Shown in pieces: positions 41,818-49,268 of a DNA stretch of 64,000 nucleotides. The stretch comes from CTSoil-043 sp963821235. GTDB lineage: Bacteria; Chloroflexota; Limnocylindria; Limnocylindrales; CSP1-4. Location: assembly GCA_963821235.1 (NCBI GenBank), contig CAWGCS010000002.1, positions 248,001 through 312,000 on the forward strand. Direction: 5' to 3'. The notes under the pieces are model-generated. The model saw nothing but the letters and a program-made list of their open reading frames with translations, was not told the origin of the DNA and searched no databases. Numbering within the stretch: the stretch's first letter is position 1; every line of letters starts with the position of its first letter. The translations under genes were made by a program, and so were the position numbers.

Positions 41818-42735
41818 ATGCCCGAAGGCGACACGCTCTACCGGACGGCCGCCGGCCTGCGCCCGCATCTCGTGGGGCGGCCGGTGACGCTCGCCCGCGC
41901 TCGCGTGCCCGGGCCGTGGGTGGAACGGGTCGTCGGCGCCACGGTCACCGCGGTGGACGCCGTCGGCAAGAACCTCCTCGTCCGCCTCGACAACGGCCTG
42001 CAGATTCGCACCCACCTCGGGATGCACGGGTCGTGGCATCGCTACCGTCCGGGTGAGCCATGGCGCCGCGCTGCCGGACGAGCGGTCCTCGTGCTGGAGG
42101 TGCCGGGAGCCGTCGCGGTCTGCTTCGATGCCCCGGTCGTCGAGCTGCTGGAGGCGAGGGCCGAGCATCTTCACCCGACCCTCGGCGGTCTCGGGCCGGA
42201 CGCCACGGCCGACGGCTTCGACCGGGAGGAGGCGATCCGGCGGCTGCGCGACGCAGCCCGGGCACCGGCCCCTGCCCCGGCCCCGCGCACGGTGGCCGAA
42301 GCCCTCCTCGACCAGCGCGCCATCGCCGGGGTCGGCAACGTCTACAAGAGCGAGGTCCTCTTCATCGAGCGGGTTGACCCGTTCGCAGCCGCGGGCGACC
42401 TTGACGAGGCGACGATCGGACGGCTCGTGGACCGAGCCCGGGCCCTGCTCCTGGCCAATCGCCAGTCGCCGATCCGGGTGACGACGGGGACGGCCAGCGG
42501 TGGCGCGCCGTCCGCGGCGAGCCCGGATGCCCTGCCACCGGGCGAGACGCGGGCCTGGGTCTACGGGCGGGCGGGCCGCCCGTGCCGCACCTGCGGGACG
42601 CCGATCCGTGCCCGCCGCCACGGCGAGCTGCCGCGGACGACGTACTGGTGCCCGCGTTGCCAGGCCCCCGGGGGCGTCGAGCGGCAGCGGCCGGGAGGAT
42701 CGGCCGGCGTCGCGGTCGCGAAGGAGCCCGCATGA
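41818..42735 (+). CDS. nei: Endonuclease VIII-like DNA glycosylase (Fpg/Nei family)
   Basis: The 305-aa product begins MPEGDTLYRTAAGLRPHLVG, with the catalytic Pro2-Glu3 and the PEGDT form typical of Nei. The helix-two-turn-helix region is LLDQRAIAGVGNVYKSEVLF. The C-terminal zinc finger has the four Cys as CRTCGTP and CPRCQ with the Arg of the finger in between. It excises oxidised pyrimidines and cuts the abasic site. An insert rich in Ala/Ser lies between the two. It starts 14 nt after lhr and ends in ATGA overlap with the next gene, so all three form one repair unit. Confidence 0.92.
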   Translation: MPEGDTLYRTAAGLRPHLVGRPVTLARARVPGPWVERVVGATVTAVDAVGKNLLVRLDNGLQIRTHLGMHGSWHRYRPGEPWRRAAGRAVLVLEVPGAVAVCFDAPVVELLEARAEHLHPTLGGLGPDATADGFDREEAIRRLRDAARAPAPAPAPRTVAEALLDQRAIAGVGNVYKSEVLFIERVDPFAAAGDLDEATIGRLVDRARALLLANRQSPIRVTTGTASGGAPSAASPDALPPGETRAWVYGRAGRPCRTCGTPIRARRHGELPRTTYWCPRCQAPGGVERQRPGGSAGVAVAKEPA

Positions 42736-43025
42736 CCGATCGGACCCTCGACGTCCGCTGCGGCCGCGACGGCGGCCGCTGGCTCTGCCTCGTGCGCGTG
42801 CGCGAGGGTCCCTTCGCGACCGAGCATCGCGTCTCGGTCGATCCGGGCGAGCTCGCCGCCCTCGATCCCGGTGCCGAGGACCCGTCCGACGTCGTGCGCG
42901 CCGCGTTCGAGTTCCTCCTGGAGCGGGAGCCGGCCTCATCGATCCTGCGATCCTTCGACCTGCCGGTCATCGGGCGCTACTTCCCCGGCTGGGAGGACGA
43001 GGTCCGCCGCCGCGTGGCGCCGTAG
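42732..43025 (+). CDS. Conserved-looking 97-aa protein of unknown function
   Basis: The 97-aa product overlaps nei by 4 nt (ATGA). It has an N-terminal beta-rich half (LDVRCGRDGGRWLCLVRVRE, then HRVSVDPGEL) and a helical C-terminal half with AAFEFLLEREPASSILRSFD and PVIGRYFPGWEDEVRRR. No signal, membrane helix or known motif is seen. The tight coupling suggests a partner in lhr-nei repair, but that is inference. Confidence 0.7.
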   Translation: MTDRTLDVRCGRDGGRWLCLVRVREGPFATEHRVSVDPGELAALDPGAEDPSDVVRAAFEFLLEREPASSILRSFDLPVIGRYFPGWEDEVRRRVAP

Positions 43026-43140
43026 GTGCCCCGCCCGGCGCGGCCCGGGCCGCGGAGCCGTGCCGCATGGAGTTGGCCGACGGCGCCGTCCGGGTCCCGG
43101 ATCTCCCGCGGCAGTGGCCGGGGCGGCCCGGCGCGGGCGG

Positions 43141-43325
43141 ATTCCACTCGGCCTGACAACTCGTCGGAGTCCACGCTCAGGTTGTCGGCCAAACCGGGGT
43201 TTCGCCGATTCGCCACGCTCGGGATGGTGGCTTCCTGCCACCCGGGCGGACAGGAGGGGCTGTTCGCGGCGGCTCACGCCACCGGGGCTGACATCGGCGG
43301 CGCGATGTCGCGTGGAGTGGCATCT
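43141..43325. mobile_element. MITE-like repeat copy B
   Basis: This lies in the 362-nt gap 43026-43387, which has no plausible gene. 43141-43210 aligns block by block with copy A near 17.7 kb: CCACTCGGCCTGACA, GCTCAGG, CCAAACCGG and a TTT-N4-CGATT end. A degraded inverted terminus (TGTCGCGTGGAGTGGCA, 43306-43322) closes it. Inside and beside it are hairpins GGTGGC-TTCCT-GCCACC (43226-43242) and GACATC/GATGTC (about 43290-43309). Confidence 0.55.
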
Positions 43326-43387
43326 ACGCCGACGTGCCACCGGCGTGGCGAGGACACGGCTCCGCGGCGGCGGGGCAGACGCAAGCG

Positions 43388-43756
43388 TCAGGGCACTCGA
43401 GTCCCCTGGTGGAAGGCCAGCCGCCACCCGGCGTCGTCGCGGCGCCAGATCGACGAGCGGAGCGCGATCGCCGGGGCGCAGGCGCCGCTCTCGTGCAGGC
43501 TGCGGTAGGTGACCAGCGCCACCGCCGGGCCCATCAGCCGGACCGCGAACTCCTCGATTCGCACCGCGGCCCGCTCCTCGTCGGCCAGGGCCGCGATGAT
43601 CCCCTCGCGGTCCCAGCGACGCCCGGAGCTGCCGACCTCGACGAGATCGGGGGCCAGGAGCTCCTCGAGGCGGGCCCGCGACCGTCGGACGCCCGGGTCG
43701 AGGAGGAGCCCCTCGAGGCGGCGGAGGTGCGCGGCGAGGTCCGGGTCGGCGGCCAT
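43388..43756 (-). CDS. NTF2-like (DUF4440-type) protein
   Basis: The 122-aa product has the cone-shaped NTF2-like pattern: helices ADPDLAAHLRRLEGLLLD with ARLEELLAPDLVEVGSSGR, then DREGIIAALADE and the strands RIEEFAVRLMGPAVALVTYR, ending RRDDAGWRLAFHQGTRVP. Members are small binding proteins or isomerase-like enzymes. It reads away from the amidotransferase gene with only 39 nt between the start codons. Confidence 0.75.
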   Translation of the reverse strand: MAADPDLAAHLRRLEGLLLDPGVRRSRARLEELLAPDLVEVGSSGRRWDREGIIAALADEERAAVRIEEFAVRLMGPAVALVTYRSLHESGACAPAIALRSSIWRRDDAGWRLAFHQGTRVP

Positions 43757-43765
43757 GGCGGGTGC

Positions 43766-43771
43766 ACGGTA
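43766..43771 (-). promoter_or_regulatory. -10 element TACCGT for the NTF2-like gene
   Basis: TACCGT ends 9 nt before the ATG at 43756. Together with the plus-strand TACCAT 11 nt away it makes a compact divergent promoter. Confidence 0.5.
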
Positions 43772-43782
43772 CCGCAGCGGGC

Positions 43783-43788
43783 TACCAT
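43783..43788 (+). promoter_or_regulatory. -10 element TACCAT for the amidotransferase gene
   Basis: TACCAT ends 7 nt before the GTG at 43796; no ribosome binding site is present. Confidence 0.6.
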
Positions 43789-43795
43789 CGGGCCC

Positions 43796-44482
43796 GTGTG
43801 CGAGCTGCTGGCGGTCCGTTCCGACGCTCCGTTCGCGCTCGCCGACCTGTGGCCGCTGGCCGCGGGCCTGGAGCGCTACGGCCTCGCCGGGTACGCCTGG
43901 GGCGTCGCCTGGGTCGACCCTTCGGGCGAGCTCGTCGCTCATCGCGCCACCTGCGCCTTCGGCGACGACCCGGCCCGCGAGGCTGTCGGCCGCACCGAGA
44001 CGACGGCCGCCCTCGTCCATCTCCGCCGCCCGTCGCGCTTCTCCTGGCTCGGCATGGCCGACACCCAGCCGTTCCTGGACGGGGCGGGGCGCTTCGCCTT
44101 CGCCCATAACGGCGAGCTCGCCCGGCAGGCTCGTTTCCGCGCCTCCTACCGGGCTGCCGGACGGCTCCGCGGCCGGGCCGATTCCGAGGTGGGCATGCGC
44201 TGGCTGGAGGACGTCTGGGCGCCGGAGCGACCGGCCGAGGACCACCTGGCCGCGCTCCACGCGGCGATGGCCGGCCCGGCGAACCTCGCCACGCTGGAGC
44301 CGGGCGGCCGGACCGTGATGCTCGCCGCCAACCCCGAGAACCCTGTCTTCGCCTTCCGCCTCGGCGGCCTGCGCTGCCTCTCGACCGGCGTCTACTCCCT
44401 CGATCGATCGCTCTTCCGGCTCGTCGCCCCGGGCGCTCGCGAGCGCCGCCTCGTCGGCCGCGGACGCGTGGCGACGCTCTGA
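43796..44482 (+). CDS. Class II glutamine amidotransferase (YafJ-like)
   Basis: The 228-aa product begins M-C-E-L-L-A-V-R-S, so Cys2 becomes the N-terminal nucleophile after Met removal. The Ntn glutaminase elements follow: GYAWGVAWVD, TAALVHLRRPS (Arg and Gly of the glutamine site), DTQPFLDG and FAHNGEL with the oxyanion Asn-Gly. It lacks a synthase domain, as in YafJ, and the ammonia acceptor is unknown. The open frame upstream is rejected because the catalytic Cys must be at position 2, which fixes the GTG at 43796. Confidence 0.88.
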   Translation: MCELLAVRSDAPFALADLWPLAAGLERYGLAGYAWGVAWVDPSGELVAHRATCAFGDDPAREAVGRTETTAALVHLRRPSRFSWLGMADTQPFLDGAGRFAFAHNGELARQARFRASYRAAGRLRGRADSEVGMRWLEDVWAPERPAEDHLAALHAAMAGPANLATLEPGGRTVMLAANPENPVFAFRLGGLRCLSTGVYSLDRSLFRLVAPGARERRLVGRGRVATL

Positions 44483-44497
44483 CGCCGCGGCAGGCGA

Positions 44498-45421
44498 TCA
44501 GCGGCGGCCGTCCTCGCCGAGGCCGGCGTCGGGAAGCCCGAAGGCGTGCCGGAAGCGGGCGACGGCGGCCTGCGGCCGGCCGAGGTCGGCAAGCAAGCCG
44601 CGCGCCCAGCCGAGCCAGGTCGCCGGGCGCAGCAGGCGGCCGGGGGCCGGATCGCGCCACAGCCACGGCACGAGCCCCCACAGAAAGACCAGGTAGTCGA
44701 CGCGCGCCGGCCGGGGGAAGGCGAAGAGGACCTGCAGCTGGACCAGCGTGCCGGGCAGGGTGACGAGGGTCAGGATCCCGGCGATCGCCAGGAAGAAGGC
44801 ACCCCACGCGCGGCCGCGCGGCGCGAGGAGCGGCAGGAAGACGATCGGCACCCACTTGAGGGCGGTCGCCAGTGCCCACAGGAGACCGGCCGTGCGGGGC
44901 GCGGTGAACTGGGCGGCCCAGATCATCAGGACGAGCAGGAGGTTGATGTTGCCCGTGTCGATGTTGGCCAGGAAGGAGAAGCCGAGGAGGGCCACCACCA
45001 CGGCCGTGGCCAGTGGCCGGAGCCGGTAGGCCCAGCCGATCGACCAGAGGAGCAGGAGCGTCGTGGAGGCCCGCCAGGCGAACCATGCGACGTCCCACGG
45101 GAGCAGGGCCCACGGGACGAAGGCGGGCAGCAACCACGGGGCGTAGACGTAGGGCATGAACGATCCCGTCGGGTGGTACGGGTCGCCACCGTTGAGCCAG
45201 ATCCGGACGGCGGCCCAGTAGGCCCGGGCGTCGGCCCCGGCGAGCTCCCCACGGGCCCAGAGGCCCGCCAGCCCGATCCCGCCGACGATCGCCAGCAGGA
45301 TGATCGCGGTGAGGTGGCGCGGCTGGCGCAGGCGCGTGGCCTCGCGGCGGAGGACTCGCCGGAGGAGGCCCGCGTGGGCCCGCCCGCGGGCCGGTCGAGG
45401 GAGGGTCGCCGACTGGGACAT
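44498..45421 (-). CDS. GT87/DUF2029-type membrane glycosyltransferase-like protein
   Basis: The 307-aa product has about eight membrane helices. After the first helix it has an acidic, aromatic loop (GADARAYWAAVRIWLNGGDP, then YHPTGSFMPYVYAPWL). The D-A-x-x-Y-W and Y-x-Y-x-P-W patterns are typical of GT87 (mannosyltransferases such as PimE) and DUF2029 proteins, where the Asp is catalytic. Substrate is probably a polyprenyl-phosphate sugar added to a lipid or wall glycan. It is shorter than PimE-type enzymes. An ATG at 45421 fits; a GATACT with upstream TGC lies about 9 nt before it. Confidence 0.8.
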   Translation of the reverse strand: MSQSATLPRPARGRAHAGLLRRVLRREATRLRQPRHLTAIILLAIVGGIGLAGLWARGELAGADARAYWAAVRIWLNGGDPYHPTGSFMPYVYAPWLLPAFVPWALLPWDVAWFAWRASTTLLLLWSIGWAYRLRPLATAVVVALLGFSFLANIDTGNINLLLVLMIWAAQFTAPRTAGLLWALATALKWVPIVFLPLLAPRGRAWGAFFLAIAGILTLVTLPGTLVQLQVLFAFPRPARVDYLVFLWGLVPWLWRDPAPGRLLRPATWLGWARGLLADLGRPQAAVARFRHAFGLPDAGLGEDGRR

Positions 45422-45606
45422 CGCCGGCCGAGTATCGCACGGGCCATGAGGGCGCCGGTCGCCACGACCGCCGCTCAGCCCTGCCTCCGCCGCATCGTGA
45501 GCGCCCGCGGAGGTAGCCAGACGACGCTCCCCGGCGTACGATCCAGGCGAGCCTCGGCGACCCGGTTCGGCCCTGCCCCCCGGGTGCAAGCGAGGCGGAG
45601 ACGGCC

Positions 45607-45816
45607 ATGGACGCCACTCCCATCCCGTTCGTTCCCGGCCTGCCGCGGCATGCCCGCGGGCCGGCGATCCTGCCGCGCCTGGCGGCCCTCGCGCGAATGC
45701 TCCGCGAGAGAGCCGGCGGCCCTCGGCCGCGGCCACGCCGCCCGCGGGACGGAGCGATCCGGCCGCCCGGGTTCGTGCCCGAGCTGCGCGACTACCCCTG
45801 GCGCCGCCAGCGGTAG
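45607..45816 (+). CDS. Small basic protein, unknown
   Basis: A 69-aa frame with an Arg/Pro-rich sequence ends in ELRDYPWRRQR. It is supported mainly by its signals: TACGAT (45537-45542) as possible -10, a GAGGCGGAGA stretch before the ATG, and an 8-bp hairpin 20 nt past the stop. It has no recognisable family and could be spurious. Confidence 0.45.
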   Translation: MDATPIPFVPGLPRHARGPAILPRLAALARMLRERAGGPRPRPRRPRDGAIRPPGFVPELRDYPWRRQR

Positions 45817-45835
45817 CCGAGTCGGGGCGCCTGAA

Positions 45836-45859
45836 CGTCCGCCGCGGCGGGGGCGGACG
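45836..45859 (+). terminator. Hairpin after the 69-aa frame
   Basis: CGTCCGCC (45836-45843) pairs with GGCGGACG (45852-45859) across an 8-nt loop, 20 nt past the stop at 45816. Confidence 0.5.
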
Positions 45860-45921
45860 CCCTCGGATCACCACTCCGCCACGGATCCCTCCGGCGCGCA
45901 CGGGACCTCGCTCCCGCGTCC

Positions 45922-45927
45922 TAGACT
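45922..45927 (+). promoter_or_regulatory. -10 element TAGACT for the M20 peptidase gene
   Basis: TAGACT ends 6 nt before the GTG at 45934; leaderless. Confidence 0.6.
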
Positions 45928-45933
45928 CGGGTC

Positions 45934-47160
45934 GTGCCAGCCCCCATCGTCGCCCTCGAGCCCCACGAGCTCGACGCCCTTCGAGCCCGCGTCGCCGCCG
46001 CCGAGCCGGCCTTCCTGGCCGAGCTCCAGCGCCTCGTCGACCTCGACTGCGGGAGCTACACCCGCGACGGCGTGGACGAGGTGGCGGCCTGGACGGCCGG
46101 CTACCTGGCCCGCCTCGGCGGCGAGGTGACCCGCCACCCGGACGCGGCCGGCGTCCTCGGCGACACGGTCGAGGCCGTCTTCCGGGGCCAGCCGGGCGGC
46201 CCGCGCGCACTCCTCCTCGGCCACCTCGACACGGTCTTCCCCGAGGGGACCGCCGCCGTGCGGCCGTTCGCGGTGGCGGGCGGCGTCGCCCGCGGGCCCG
46301 GGGTGACCGACATGAAGGGGGGCCTCCTCACCCTGCTCCACGGGCTGGAGGCGGCCCTCGCGTCCGGCCCGCTCCCCTTCGAGCGCCTGACCGTCATCGC
46401 CAACCCGGACGAGGAGATCGGCTCACCGAGCTCGACGCCGCACATCGAGCGGGTGGCCCGCGACAGCGAGGTCGCCCTCAGCCTGGAGTGCGCCCGGGCC
46501 AACGGCGACATCGTCTCCTCGCGGAAGGGGACGGGCGACTACGTCATCACCGTGCGGGGACGCGCGGCGCATGCCGGCGTGGAGCCGGAGAAGGGGAGGA
46601 GCGCGATCCTCGCCGCCGCCCACCTCGTCGTCGGCCTCCATGCCCTGTCGGGGCGGTGGCCGGGCGTCACCTGCAACGTCGGCGTCGTGGAAGGCGGGAT
46701 CCGCCCCAATGTCGTCGCCGAGCGAGCGGTCCTCCAGGTCGACCTGCGGGCGGTCGACCGGCCCTCGATGGAGGCGGCCGACGCGGCGATCCGGGCGCTC
46801 GCGGCCGCCTCGGCGGTCCCCGACGTGACGATCGAGGTCGAGCTGCGCCACCGCCACTGGCCGATGGAGAAGCTGGAGCGGTCCGGGCGGCTCGTCGAGC
46901 TTGCCCAGGCGCTGGCGACGGGCCTGGGCTTCGAGGTCCGCGACGCCGCGACCGGTGGAGCCTCCGATGCGAACACGACGGCCGGGCTCGGCGTGCCGTC
47001 GCTCGATGGCCTCGGCCCGATCGGTGGCCTCGACCATTCGCCCGACGAGTGGCTGGACGTCGCCAGCATCGGGCCCCGGACGGTGCTCTTCGCCGCCCTT
47101 CTCCTGGCGATCGGCCGCGACCCGGCGGTGCGATCATGGCGGGAGGGTGCGGTCGCCTGA
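45934..47160 (+). CDS. M20 family metallopeptidase (carboxypeptidase G2/ArgE-like)
   Basis: The 408-aa product has the M20 zinc motifs: LLLGHLDTVFPEG (metal His and catalytic Asp), GPGVTDMKGG (bridging Asp), NPDEEIGSPSS (general base Glu and metal Glu), SLECARANG in the position of the fourth ligand loop, and GGLDHSPDEWLD (last metal His). The dimerisation domain follows RGRAAHAGVEPEKG. It resembles the glutamate carboxypeptidase (CPG2) branch more than ArgE. Without a signal peptide it is cytosolic and may release glutamate or amino acids from N-acyl compounds. Confidence 0.88.
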   Translation: MPAPIVALEPHELDALRARVAAAEPAFLAELQRLVDLDCGSYTRDGVDEVAAWTAGYLARLGGEVTRHPDAAGVLGDTVEAVFRGQPGGPRALLLGHLDTVFPEGTAAVRPFAVAGGVARGPGVTDMKGGLLTLLHGLEAALASGPLPFERLTVIANPDEEIGSPSSTPHIERVARDSEVALSLECARANGDIVSSRKGTGDYVITVRGRAAHAGVEPEKGRSAILAAAHLVVGLHALSGRWPGVTCNVGVVEGGIRPNVVAERAVLQVDLRAVDRPSMEAADAAIRALAAASAVPDVTIEVELRHRHWPMEKLERSGRLVELAQALATGLGFEVRDAATGGASDANTTAGLGVPSLDGLGPIGGLDHSPDEWLDVASIGPRTVLFAALLLAIGRDPAVRSWREGAVA

Positions 47161-47193
47161 GGCGCCCGACGGCCGGCGACGGCCGGTGGCGCC
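47161..47193. terminator. Hairpin between the convergent M20 peptidase and azlD genes
   Basis: A two-part stem is formed by GGCGCC (47161-47166 with 47188-47193) and CGGCCG (47170-47175 with 47180-47185). It fills the gap and could stop transcription in both directions. Confidence 0.5.
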
Positions 47194-47197
47194 CCGC

Positions 47198-47530
47198 TCA
47201 GGCGATGCGGGCCGCGCGCAGGACGGCGACGAGCACGACGGCAACCAGGAGCCCGAGGGCAAGGTTCCGCCGCCAGGCCACGATCCCGACGCAGGCCAGG
47301 ACGGCCAGCGACTCCCAGCCCACGGCGAGGACCGCGTGGCCTGCGGGATCCTGGCGGACCAGGACCTCCGTGGCGGCGATGGCGCCCAGGACGGCGGGGC
47401 CTACCAGCCGCAGGTACTCCAGCGCCGGCGCGGGGAGGCGCTCGAAGCGCGGCACGAGGAGCGGGATCGCCCGTGACGGGTAGGTCACGGCGAACATCAG
47501 GACGGCGAGGCCGACGAGCCCGACGCTCAC
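47198..47530 (-). CDS. azlD: AzlD-family branched-chain amino acid exporter subunit
   Basis: The 110-aa product has four membrane helices in the AzlD pattern, with FAVTYPSRAIPLLVPRFERL after the first helix (the T-Y-x-x-R-x-x-P block is characteristic), AIAATEVLVRQ and a final LALGLLVAVVLVAVLRAA. With AzlC it forms a BrnFE-like exporter. The GTG at 47530 overlaps the azlC stop as GTGA, giving fixed coupling. Confidence 0.85.
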   Translation of the reverse strand: MSVGLVGLAVLMFAVTYPSRAIPLLVPRFERLPAPALEYLRLVGPAVLGAIAATEVLVRQDPAGHAVLAVGWESLAVLACVGIVAWRRNLALGLLVAVVLVAVLRAARIA

Positions 47531-48327
47531 GGCAGCATCCCGTCCTCGCTGCGGTCCGGCCGGGCGAACGCGTCGGGGTCGGCCGGCAGCTCGTCGGGCT
47601 CGGGGATCGCGGGATCGCGGCGGGGGACGGCGAGGCCGACGGCCGGGCCGAGCAGCCCACCGACGACGACGCCCAGCCGGGCGTCGACCGCCAGGCCGGC
47701 CGCGACCGCGATGAGGACCCCCGCGCCGAGGGCGACGACCTCGCGCCTGCCCGTCGCCAGGCCGACCCCGAGGCCGGCCATCGCCGCCGGGAAGACGATG
47801 TCGAGCCCGAGCGCCCGCGGCTCCGGGATCGCCTGCCCGCCGAGGTAGCCGACCAGCGTGGCCAGGTTCCAGGGCACGAAGACGCCGCCGATGGCGGCCA
47901 GCCAGTAGCCGCGGCGGTCGGCGACGCCGAGGCGGCGGAAGTGGACGAGCGAGAGCGCGAAGGACTCGTCGGTGAGGACGTGGGCCATCGCCGCGCGCTC
48001 GGGACGCGACCGGCCGCGGAGCCAGGGGGCGAGGGCGGCGGAGTAGAGGGCGTGGCGCGCGTTCACGAGGCCGGTCAGGAGGACGATGGCCGGCCAGCCG
48101 TAGCCCGCCGCGACCATCCCTGCGGCGGCGAACTGGGACGCCCCGGCGAAGACGATCGTCGAGAAGGCGACCGCCTCGACGATCGAGAAGCCCGCTCCCC
48201 GGGCGGTCAGCCCGAAGACGACGCCGAACCCGGCGGCCGAGGCGACGATCCCGGCCATGTCGACGAGGAGGCGACGGCGCGCCTCGCGGAGGGCGGCTGG
48301 GGCGAGGCCGGCAGCGGGGCCGGTCAG
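47527..48327 (-). CDS. azlC: AzlC-family branched-chain amino acid exporter subunit, apparent CTG start
   Basis: The product (266 aa from 48327) has seven membrane helices in the AzlC order: GFGVVFGLTARGAGFS, STIVFAGASQFAAAGMVAAG, LTGLVNARHALYSAALAPWL, HVLTDESFALS and a later AIGGVFVPWNLATLVGYLGG. It exports branched-chain amino acids such as isoleucine or azaleucine with AzlD. The only start that keeps the usual ~25-residue N-terminal cytosolic helix is a CTG that overlaps the upstream stop as CTGA. The next in-frame start is ATG at 48258, which would begin in the first membrane helix. The start is therefore open between these two. Confidence 0.85.
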   Translation of the reverse strand: MTGPAAGLAPAALREARRRLLVDMAGIVASAAGFGVVFGLTARGAGFSIVEAVAFSTIVFAGASQFAAAGMVAAGYGWPAIVLLTGLVNARHALYSAALAPWLRGRSRPERAAMAHVLTDESFALSLVHFRRLGVADRRGYWLAAIGGVFVPWNLATLVGYLGGQAIPEPRALGLDIVFPAAMAGLGVGLATGRREVVALGAGVLIAVAAGLAVDARLGVVVGGLLGPAVGLAVPRRDPAIPEPDELPADPDAFARPDRSEDGMLP

Positions 48328-48587
48328 CGGAGGGCCGTCTTCCCGCAGCGGTCGCAGATGGTGACCACCGCGTGCTTCTCCCGCGCATAGCCGGCGACGT
48401 GGAGGATCCCGCCGCAGCCGGCGTGGTGGTAGGTCCACCAGCGATCGCGCTCGTCGAGCGGCGTCGACTCCGCGGCGAGGGCGGCGTCGGCGGCCTCGTG
48501 GGCGGCCAGGGTCGCCGCCACGGCAGCCGCGCGCTCGGCCTCGGTCTCGCTGGAGTACGGGTAGGACTGGGCGACGTTCGAGGTCAC
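48324..48587 (-). CDS. Small zinc-ribbon-like protein
   Basis: The 87-aa product has a helical N-terminal half (ETEAERAAAVAATLAAHEAA) and a likely zinc ribbon formed by HAGC and CDRC (HxxC...CxxC). The GTG at 48587 has GGAGG 5 nt upstream. A TGC-GATACT extended -10 lies near 48632-48640. It is the first gene of the azlCD unit. Its role is unknown; a regulatory or metal-binding function is possible. Confidence 0.65.
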   Translation of the reverse strand: MTSNVAQSYPYSSETEAERAAAVAATLAAHEAADAALAAESTPLDERDRWWTYHHAGCGGILHVAGYAREKHAVVTICDRCGKTALR

Positions 48588-48661
48588 GCGGGCCTCCGCG
48601 GCGACGTGGGACGGGCAGGATCCGACGGCGGGGAGTATCGCACGGCGGCCCGGGCGGAGGC

Positions 48662-49195
48662 TCAGGCGGGAGGCTCGCCCAGGGCCCGCCGCCAGGCTGC
48701 CTCGAGCGTCTCGAGGGTCGGGGCCGGGAGGCGATCGCGGAGGGCCGCGGCGCAGGCCATGTTCCAGGTCGCGACGACCGCCAGACGGGGATCCCAGGGC
48801 GCCACGGCGTCCTCGATGAGCCCGATCGAGGCGTCCTGGAGGCGGCGGCTGCGGCGCTCCGGGACGAAGGCCTGGAGGATGCCGTCGAGGAGCGACGGCT
48901 TCGGCGCGAGTCGCGCCCCGACGCGCTCGACGTCGAGCCCGGTGAGGCTGCCGGCGAGGGCCGCCAGGACGACCGCGAACAGGTCCTGGAGCGCGGCATC
49001 GTCCTCGTCGTCGAGCCGCGGCCCATCCCACCAGGCGAAGAGGAATCCCTTGTCGACGTGGCGGTGCGCCTTCGCCGCGGCCAGCTCCCGGACCGCGCCG
49101 TCGAGGGCGTGGAGGTCGTCCACCGTGAGGGCCCCGATCCGGCGGAGCAGGGCCGCCCGCGGCCCGGGATAGAGGAGGGGGGCGCGACCGGTCAT
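48662..49195 (-). CDS. Hypothetical helical protein
   Basis: The 177-aa product (from the ATG at 49195) is mostly helical with LHALDGAVRELAAAKAHRHV, DKGFLFAWWDGPRLDDEDD and a central amphipathic region. It has no signal or membrane helix and no family I recognise. The codon bias is like that of the neighbours. It lies between the zinc-ribbon gene and the gamma-glutamyltransferase on the same strand, 73 nt past the latter's stop. Confidence 0.55.
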   Translation of the reverse strand: MTGRAPLLYPGPRAALLRRIGALTVDDLHALDGAVRELAAAKAHRHVDKGFLFAWWDGPRLDDEDDAALQDLFAVVLAALAGSLTGLDVERVGARLAPKPSLLDGILQAFVPERRSRRLQDASIGLIEDAVAPWDPRLAVVATWNMACAAALRDRLPAPTLETLEAAWRRALGEPPA

Positions 49196-49268
49196 CGGCC
49201 GGACCCGGCCGGGCTCCGCTTCACCGTGCCAGCACGCCGCCACGTCGCCAGATCAACACGTCGCCAGA

